From NCBI GenBank assembly GCA_019614645.1, contig JABWDB010000001.1, positions 124,001-188,000 of the forward strand: a stretch of DNA of 64,000 nt, read 5' to 3'. Origin of the DNA: Stratiolaelaps scimitus. Lineage: Eukaryota; Arthropoda; Arachnida; Mesostigmata; Laelapidae. The notes below the pieces were generated by a model that made no database searches, had not been told where the DNA came from, and was given only the letters and a program-made list of their open reading frames with translations. Every line of letters begins with the position of its first letter. The stretch's first letter is position 1. Below are positions 55,841 to 64,000 of this stretch, piece by piece. A program made the translations under genes and the position numbers.

Positions 55841-56173
55841 TTAAACATCGTCGCTTCGAACGTGTCCGACGTCAACCCGTAACCAATGACTGCCCCAGTG
55901 GAACGGCTGGAGGCTGATAGGGGAACGGCTATCGGACTCCTCACATCCTCGTCTCTTGTCAATCGACAGCGTCGTCGAATTTACCCTACTCAAGTACTCC
56001 TCGCACGGGGGAGCTAACGACAGACGTTCGACACCCCGTCGACCCGTTGCAGATATTGTGTACGATTCCATTAGATAGTGCCGAGTGTCTTTATTTTCTC
56101 GCATAATCGCGCCACAACCTCCGTAACGATCGCCTCCAGAAGCCAGCCAGGCGCGCTCTGTTCGAGTCCACAT
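55841..56173 (-). mobile_element. Possible non-LTR retrotransposon C-terminal remnant
   Basis: This is a 110-codon open frame. Its centre (GGCGAIMRENKDTRHYLMES, followed by TGRRGVERL) resembles the cysteine-histidine motif after the RNase H domain of insect and mite non-LTR elements (C-x2-C ... H-x4-C, usually followed by an R-rich helix). The first and last cysteines are replaced (Y and S). No reverse transcriptase is visible nearby. The assignment rests on pattern only. Confidence 0.3.
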
Positions 56174-57808
56174 CGTGTGCTGCTGCTGCTGCTGTTATGA
56201 TTAACAGCGGTGGACACCGACACCATCGCCCGCACCACGTTCGCTCATCTCATTCCCTCCCGTTCTGTTTTTTTTTTCGACACGACGAGTTCATGATGAC
56301 ACTTGCGTGCGTTCCAAACCACGATGGAAACTCGAGATATTCCTATGCTCGCGGGTTGGATTGCAAATGTCTCACACACACACAATAACACGCGCGTATA
56401 CCGAAGATAACCGTCACAGTGTAAGTGGCAACAACACTACAACAAGTAGGTGAAAGACGAGCCAGGGGTTGAATTTCACTTTTCGTTAGTGGACACCTAG
56501 AGAAGACCCAATCGAGAGATTCGCGCGATGTTTCCTCGCTCTCAATCACGCATCACCAGTCACGCCGGCGGACGTCTCCTGGCTGTTACGCGTATGCAGT
56601 GTGCGAGCAGCCCACACGCTGCTGGACAGAAACACAAGGTCAACTGTTTTTTTACAGGATTCCCCTGCATGTATTGGATGGGTTGGACGCTCATGTGTCA
56701 TTTGCACAATTCATTATGTTGTTTTGAAGGGATGCGTTCCGTTTCGCGGGTCACGTAGACATTCCGTAGACGGTAGGCAGTCTACCGGCGATGATGATTC
56801 TGTCAGCACATATTATTGTGTGCGGCGTTTGTGGCCAATCGTCGCTTAAGTGATGACGACAACCTTCTGGTGACCTCGTAAGAACGGGGCACTGAATAAA
56901 CAAACGCTCCCTTTGCAATGGTCTCCTCATACGAATGGCGATGATATGCTGATGCGGCAGAAAACCGCCAAGTTAAGATACTCTGTTTATCGCCCAGATC
57001 CAAAAGCAACATACAACCAAAATTCATATCGGAGAAAAAAAAAATGTATTAATGACCTCTCCTCCCCTCGGGAATATGACATTTACCCCATGAATTAGTG
57101 GAGCAATGAACCTAATGTTGGGTACGCCGGAAAAATACCCAGCGTATATAATGATATACCTTTGAAATAAAGTGCTTGTTAATATGTCTTACAAACACAC
57201 CCAATTTCTCTTGATCTGTCGATCTCCCAACCAACGTTCAATCGTCTACTTAAACCGACCATTGAGTCGGTTATTATTGTTATCGAGCCGTTTGCTGTTA
57301 AGATGAGTGGTCGCTGGGAGCGGATATCCCCAATAGGGTCGTCATCCAAATTGAATTACTGTCAAACAATTTTTTCTTAAATATTTCTACGCATCTCTGT
57401 CTATGAAAGGGCAAGTTCTGCACAATATTCATTCCTCGGCTGAAATGAGATGAGTTGGAAAAGTGCTCTCATTCAGAAAACCTTCATCATTTTTTGATAA
57501 CCCCATTTCTCTCTGCCACTTACCACAAATGAGTGGACATTAACGAATATCACGATAAATAATTACAAACGCGATAATATTTTGTATAATAAGGACGAAT
57601 GCACGAACGTAATCCACAGTTGAACTCGAAGCCTTTCACGCTGAGTAAAGCTTGCTTCAACCTCGCGAGAAATGAATGGCAATTGAAGTTGCCTTAGCAA
57701 CTCGATGCACGAGTTGGGCTGATGAAGGCGTTTCGACTGTCTACGACAAGTTTTATTTGCGTTTTTGGCGAGCTCGCAATATTCAATGAATATTATAATT
57801 AACATCGT

Positions 57809-57838
57809 AGAGAGAGAGAAAGAGAGAGAGAGAGAGGA
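57809..57838. repeat. (GA)n microsatellite
   Basis: An interrupted GA run left of the GC-rich region. A matching (CT)n run lies near 58168-58188. Confidence 0.75.
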
Positions 57839-57939
57839 ATAATAAAATAAGCACGCAATTAAGATGAACCGGGCGCACAATCACACAATCACTAGTGGCA
57901 CTTATCGCCGACGATAGTCCCATTCTCACGATAATAACA

Positions 57940-59120
57940 CGAACATTAACGACGATGATCCCGCTTATAAATAGATTAGATAGTTTAATCATCGCGCAGA
58001 TTAGACAACGAGTGTGACGCGACGCGGCACACTGACAGGCAGATAGCCACTACTAGGCCATTATCAACATGGCGACCTGACGTCCGGCGGGGATCGCGCA
58101 CCGACGAGACCTTCCGCTTACGAAGAGCGGGTAGCCGCGACTACGTGAGTGACCAATCGCGATATTTCTCTCTCTCGCTCTCTCTCGAACTCGAGAATCT
58201 ATAAGAGACAGCTAGTGGCTTGTAGAGATATATCTGGCGGAGTGGACGTCCCACGGAGGCAGCACGGGCACAGATGAGATATCATGTGTGAAAACCCTTA
58301 AGCACACATTGCAAAGCAAAGAGAAATGATACGGCCACTGCAAAGAGAGCCATTTGCTTGAACGGCAGTAGCAGCAGGTAGCTTTTTGGCATGGGTCCAT
58401 ACCGCGCTCATCTTCTTCATTACGCCGCTTGTTAGGATCGTCGACGGCGACAAAACAAGCAAGCGAACGAGCGAGCGCTCGCGCACGTGTCGTAAACGGG
58501 ACTATCAACTGGCGCGGCCAGAACTATCAGCAGCGGCCGCGCCAGAGAGTGTCAACCGTTTCGGGGTTTTACGATCGTTAGCGGGAGAAGGCGAGTTTTG
58601 ACGACTTAAAGCGACATTAAAACAACAGCGCCGATGGCGACGACGACAAAGCGCTAAATTGTCCCCCGCTGTCATTATTATGATTGTGGAGTAAATAGCA
58701 ACGATTGCTGCGGCGGTATCACGGAAGCCTCCGGTGTAGATAGGGTGGTAGTTGTTAGCTAATATAATCGTCGGCAATCGGCAAATTGTCGTAAATCGTC
58801 GCGATCATCGGTGGCAGCGGTAGCAGCGGCGACGCAGAGAAAACTCGGTTGCTCCTGAAGAGGTCTCCTGTAATCGTCAGTCAATGAAGGGCACACGCCA
58901 CGAGGCCATGATAAGGGAAGAAGTGTTATTATAGAGGACGATGGGGCTGCTGCATCCAGCGTCCCGTTGAAGGCGGGCAGATGTGCAGACGGTCACACGT
59001 CACGAATGGCTGGGAATGATTGAACGTCGCGAACAGCAGGGTCCATCTGGACCAACGAACAGACCGGACAATTAGATACGACTCGACAGCCGCCGCCGCC
59101 GCCGCTATGAACGTAAACAC
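57940..59120. promoter_or_regulatory. GC-rich promoter-like region
   Basis: GC and CpG density rise here against AT-leaning flanks. The region contains CT microsatellites and (GCC)n runs near 59090-59105. TATAAATAG on the + strand at 57966-57974 would place a start near 58000. The only coding exon further right is at 63848, so this could be its promoter. Direction and activity cannot be shown from sequence. Confidence 0.25.
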
Positions 59121-62059
59121 TTAGAAAAACATTGACAAACGGCAGACGCACAACAACAGCAACAACAGAGATGGTGGCGGTACATTCATTGGCGGCTATT
59201 TACAAACAGCCAAGCTCGATTGGGAGCGGAGGGCGCCAGGTCCAACGAACAGAGGGCAACAATCGGAAACGGGACGTAGTAATGCCCATTAACACATAGC
59301 ATGAAAATGTCCCCTGTATGGTCGTCTGGTGGTGAGCGTCTTGGACTGCCAGACCGGAGTGATGTGTGGATTGGGATCAAATCGTGTTAGACACTTTGGA
59401 GAACCTTTGAAGTCTAGTTTACCATCTTTCCTTATCTGAGGATTCTTGCCAAGTACGAGTAAGCCAGAGAAAATAGGCAAAGGTGGCCCCGACAGGTCCT
59501 CATAGTGATATCCTAAGGCTAAGTGCTGAGATCTATCAGAGTGGGGTAGAGCTGAAGGTCAGCTCAGAAGAAGCACATAGCATTTTGGAAGCACCATTAG
59601 GCCAGACTTTTGTACCAGCGCGGAATAGAGACGAGAGAGAGAGTTGGAGCGAGACGGGGGGAGGGGCGAGTGTGGTTAGAATTACTACCAATATATCAAT
59701 GAGTAATAATTGATAATAAGTAATGATTAATTAAATTCATAAGGGACGAAGGAACACAAATGATCCTGTATGGCATTCATGTGGCGGATCACGTCCCGGG
59801 AGTCACGTTGAGATAGAGTGATTCCGGCTGTCGAAAAGCGGAGATGTGTGCGGATCATTAGATCAAATCCTAAAAAGATAGCATTTCCAGTCTGTCTAGC
59901 TGGTGGTTGGATAAGGTGAGTTGACACCCTAGTTGTCAGGCTGACGTCCTACTCGTACTAACCAAATGCCGTAAATGTCCATGGCAAGATAACGTCAACT
60001 ATCGTGTAGCCTCGAACGGTTGCTTGAGTAGATAGTTTGACGTTGAATACGCAGATGAATGCGTTTTGGTAATGGCACAACGTTGAGAAGCAGTAAATCT
60101 AATCGACATAAGTAACGTATCACGCCACGGTTTGCAAGATTTACATTTTTTTTTGTAAAAAATACCACACAAATGAACAAAGCCGAAGCTGTGACCTGCT
60201 CCCTCGGTGACGTGTGAAAACCTGCCATTATTAGAACCACGGCGAATAAAACTATAAAATAGCCAAGCGAATGCGGACTACGATGGGATCGAAGGAGGGT
60301 CTAGTGACGCCGGCGATGGACACGACGACATGCCGCTTTGTACGAATCGGCCGTAGGACTTCTGGGCTACTCGATGGGACGAGGACACGCTTCATAGCCT
60401 ATCGATAATATTATCGTTGAGTTGTCCACTGTAACCCGCCGACGCTATACATTGACGCTAGCTATCCTCTGTGCTGTCTAAATTCCTTGGAAAATTCAGA
60501 TGTTCGAACCATCTAGATAAGCACACACTGTGTATCTTATCAGTTAAATCATAGGGAAATAACAAATACTATTGTGTCTCTACAATATTCAAAGACAGCA
60601 GGCTGCATATAGCCCTCTGCATGTGGCCATACCGACATGTCCCACTTTATGCTAACCTATTAGGTTGAACGGAGACGGTAGTTGCGTAAACCGCTTTGCC
60701 CAAACTACCAAAAGAACTTAAGCATCGTGTGTCGTTCCTTTAATAAATCAATAAAGCTTTACCTTTACCCTTCCTTACTATAGATGATAGATGATAGTCC
60801 CCTCACGACCTCCACTCCAATGCATTCTAAATGTATTTCGAAGGGGAGAATGAGAAATTGATCTAACGATGGCGGGCTGCAGATTGAGAACGCATGGTAC
60901 ACTTGCGCAACTCGCTTTGGAGGAACGAACGTGCGAGCTGCTCATTTTTAGAAGACGAGCCACATCGGAACAAGAGCACTTCTCCCCGGAGCAGATAACT
61001 CACTCCGAGCGCACGCGAGAATCGAGCTATTCCCCGGAAGCCTGAGGGAATTGGAGCCGGATTCTGCTCACGTGCGAAGTCGGCTGAGCGGAATCACAGG
61101 AATTGCCAGGACTACGCCTGCACCCTGGCGGGCCCCAGCTGCACGCCAGGCTATCCTTGACGACGAGGCGAGCGCGATGGCTTCTACGAGAAGGTAAACA
61201 AGCCCGGTAAGACAGAGGGGAGCATGGAATCGCTACCAGAAACAACCTGTAAATGATTAGCCAACCATCTATCTAGTTTCGTCCACTCGCCACCTTCCTG
61301 AAATGTGCCTCGTCAACGGAATCCGATGAGAAGCCTACCACATGGATAATACAATAGACAAATTGCTAAGGTGCCCCTTGCACACGCGGAAGCGCTATTC
61401 AGCTATAACAGCTTGGTGTCGCCCATCTGCCGATGACGGAATTTATCATGGACCCAATTATACACCCGAGTCATCTTAGAGCACCGATCCTCTAGACTAC
61501 GATCCAGTAGGCCCCGGAGAATTTATTTTTAGGGGCGACCTCGATGTCCCGTTGAACAATTGTTGCTGGATTATGTGTGTAAGCGGGAATATATGAAAAC
61601 TTCTTTAATAGAGAAACACACTCATATCAAGGAAACGCCGGCCGAATCGTATAACTGCTACGAGCCGATTGCAATCACTCGGAGGGTTTATTCCGTCAGC
61701 ATTCGATTCCAGAGCAAGCATTCTCCAGTAGCATTTTTTTTAATGTTGATAACAGTGGATCGTTTCCGCGAAGGCCATGCGCGACTTTCCACGAACAACA
61801 TACCGTCGAAGATAACAGCGTCCATTTTGGTGAGAAGCCACAGCGCCATTTGGTTATTAACCATCGGTCACGTTTGATTTTTGACACTGCAGAGGCAGTC
61901 GATTACTGGTAAAGTACTGCACGTTGCCAAGGGCGACTGAGTAAAACGAATTATTCTAAATATTGCTAAGGATCATTCTTCGAGACTATGATCTATTGTA
62001 GTCATCCAATAAATAATAGCAACAGAGATTTACCGAAGCAAGAAGTATAACACAGATCT

Positions 62060-62097
<38 letters not shown>

Positions 62098-63847
62098 CAT
62101 GTTCATTGAGTCTCACCTTTCGTTATTATCGCACGTGGAGTGCTGTTGTCTGTCGCGTGTGAGCGTTGTCTGAACAACGTAAGTTTGTTCACACTCAATC
62201 TGGCAGAAGAAATTATTGCGCCAGCTTACTTGGGGTGATTTCCAGCCGAGCTAAACTCGAACTCATTTTAGACAAATTCGCAAATTCGCATTTTGTCCCC
62301 GTGAGCCGTTCTCGTGGCTCTCGGCTCAAGAAATCCACAGCCCGAATGATCCAATGAGTCGTTTGCTGAGAAGGATCGTGTAGCATAAGCCCCACTGACA
62401 GGTATGTTACTGGACGATCAGACCCATGCCTAGTAACTAGCAAGCACAATGCGATTTATGTGTACCTGCTCGTGGCCTCGTCACGCTCGTCAGAGACTGA
62501 TGGGTTGATTCTGAACGGTGATTCACCTACCTGTGAAGCCGGTGAAGTAGAGGGATGTCTTTTCGGTATAGGAACACAACGTCAACCACCTCAACCATTG
62601 CACTTGCGCCCCTTTGCTGTGCGTGCTCGTAAGCCAACCTAAAAACAGGCGTTAAGATATTTACGAGTAGGTGTTACGATTTCTTCTAGGCTATACAGGG
62701 TAAGAGGAATAACGGCATACTACCGTTCATAGACATTGTGCGTGTGTGTATATCATAAATATCGCGATACTAATTGTATGCTATTATTATCATCACTATT
62801 ATTCTAATTATCATGAATCAAGAGACTATAGGTCAGTGGTCTGATGAAACTGGGGGGCGTTTTTGACCCGATGATCTGATCATTGGAGTCCACGTTCCGA
62901 ATATATTAGACGCCCTTGATTAGATCAGCAGGCACTACAGTGAAACGATTCGAAATCTCATCCGCTTCGGTATCGAACATCATGGCCAACTTCCATCGCC
63001 ACCGGGTCCTGGGGCCCACCGTGTGACAAAGAATAATCTCTCACTGTCCCATCCCCAATCTATAACAGCTGCTTACCCGTTATCTAGCCGCAACTCGTAA
63101 CGCTGTGACATTGTAGATAGCTGTTATATAGATGGCCTCGAAATCTGCATGTCTGAACGGCTTGTTTAGCCTACCGACTGCACATTATGCGTGGCACATC
63201 TCGGGTGGCGTAACTATCATTCTAATATAATAATAATCACGGAAATATACGAGAATTATGGAACTGTTATTATGAATTCAGAGGGTTCTCGGAGAGCGAT
63301 TTGGCCCTTGCGCGGCACGTATACACAGAAAAGAACTCTTAGCCGAACTCCACCCGCGGCTCGTACCGAAAGGGCCAATTCGAGAAATAGGCGGGTGGGC
63401 CCGTCCACCTAAAGGGTTAACAACTAGCAGACTACCGCTGCCAACATTTAGTCGCCACCATGACAAGATGATGACGAAAATTGCTGATCGACAACGAACA
63501 TCTGAAAGATGGGAGACAGAACAGAAGGGTGTGGTGTGCGCGTACAAATCCAAGTAACTACGACTAATTCTTCGTGTCTCAAAAGCTGTGTACTCTTTTC
63601 TATTCTTTTTTTCAAACAGACACCTATGCTTATGGTCCACCTAGCGACTGCTACTAACGATATTCAGGAGTCATGCAAGCCAGGAGGTTTACAGTCCACA
63701 GTATTTGGCTCGTAACAAACACCGACTGAGATATCCAATCAATATCAGCTGTCAACGGCACGCAACGTCTTGTACATAAAGCGTCTCGAAGCAATTGTCT
63801 TGCATCGATTTTTCTAAAACGAATTCAAGATATTCGAATTGAAACAG
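59121..63847. other. Intergenic or intronic, no gene recognised
   Basis: The stretch contains a SINE-like tRNA relic near 59316-59390 (TGGTCGTCTGGTGGTGAGCG, then a degenerate B box) and a SINE tail at 60734-60770. A (TA)n tract lies at 62063-62096. A GC-rich part at 60870-61245 has open frames on both strands but no domain. No splice-consistent exon could be linked to the one at 63848. Confidence 0.4.
60734..60770 (+). repeat. SINE 3' tail fragment
   Basis: GTTCCTTTAATAAATCAATAAA followed by a CTTTACC repeat matches the fragment at 53845-53883 base for base over most of its length. The left flank is unrelated. Confidence 0.5.
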
Positions 63848-64000
63848 CTCGCGCTGGCGAATTCGCCCGCGCCCACAGTCGTCCACGGCGAGCTAGACAA
63901 GAGGGACAACTATTCAGGCGATAGCGGCATCGATCAATACCATGAGGCACAGCCTTTCCTGGATTCGCCCGCCATGTGTCCAACATATTCGTCCTTCAGT
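63848..64000 (+). CDS. Partial coding exon of an unidentified gene
   Basis: A frame open from 63818 to the window end becomes protein-like after a possible acceptor GAAACAG at 63847. It reads LALANSPAPTVVHGELDKRD, then NYSGDSGIDQYHEAQPFLDS, then PAMCPTYSSF. GC content and third-position use resemble the TBC1D23 exons rather than the flanking AT-rich sequence. The residues look like a disordered Ser/Pro/Asp-rich segment. I recognise no family. The exon may continue past the edge and may begin slightly further left (TTCAAG at 63829). Confidence 0.5.

Noticed and set aside
57563..57880. 105-codon - strand ORF as a gene
   Set aside because: The N-terminal part is the translation of a (GA)n microsatellite. 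The remainder has no recognisable domain or splice context.
61027..61245. Coding exon in the GC-rich 61 kb patch
   Set aside because: Readable frames exist on both strands, but none is bounded by convincing splice sites or matches a family.

Overview
The window is eukaryotic nuclear DNA and the organism is most likely an arthropod. The exons are short, separated by GT-AG introns of 0.26 to 17 kb, and set in AT-leaning sequence full of (TA)n, (GA)n, (CA)n and trinucleotide microsatellites. tRNA-derived SINE copies and a retro-pseudogene are also present. Large introns with a SINE-bearing, moderately GC genome would suit a parasitiform mite or tick, but nothing here proves that placement. There are no operons, rRNA genes or CRISPR arrays.

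Left half (about 4.6-35.4 kb): one complete gene on the + strand, the TBC1D23 orthologue. Its eight coding exons (5520-5711, 12545-12650, 30083-30287, 31938-32204, 32935-33403, 33696-34148, 34491-34635, 34899-35359) join in frame at every junction. They give a 765-residue protein with a TBC domain, a rhodanese domain and a C-terminal PH-like domain. A CpG-rich, GA/CT-repeat-rich stretch just upstream (about 4.3-5.5 kb) is the likely promoter and 5' UTR. Introns 1 and 2 are large (6.8 and 17.4 kb). They hold microsatellites, (TA)n hairpins, three copies of one tRNA-derived SINE, a decayed RING-like coding relic and several CpG-rich patches with meaningless overlapping ORFs.

Middle (about 39.6-48.3 kb): a glutamine synthetase retro-pseudogene on the - strand (about 40056-40620), then the 3' half of a - strand gene, SUPT3H (SPT3, a SAGA-complex histone-fold subunit). 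Its last three coding exons are 48154-48325, 44874-45131 and 43188-43421. The exons for the first histone fold were not found and may lie beyond the right edge.

Right part (about 48.3-64 kb): mostly non-coding, with SINE and tRNA-like relics, (TA)n hairpins, a possible non-LTR retrotransposon remnant and a GC-rich promoter-like patch near 58-59 kb. The window ends inside an unidentified + strand coding exon (63848-64000).

The two recognised genes do not act in one pathway. TBC1D23 is a vesicle-tethering adaptor at the trans-Golgi, and SUPT3H is a transcription coactivator subunit. The most unusual signal is structural: many (TA)n tracts sit in the loop or stem centre of short perfect inverted repeats of otherwise unrelated sequence.
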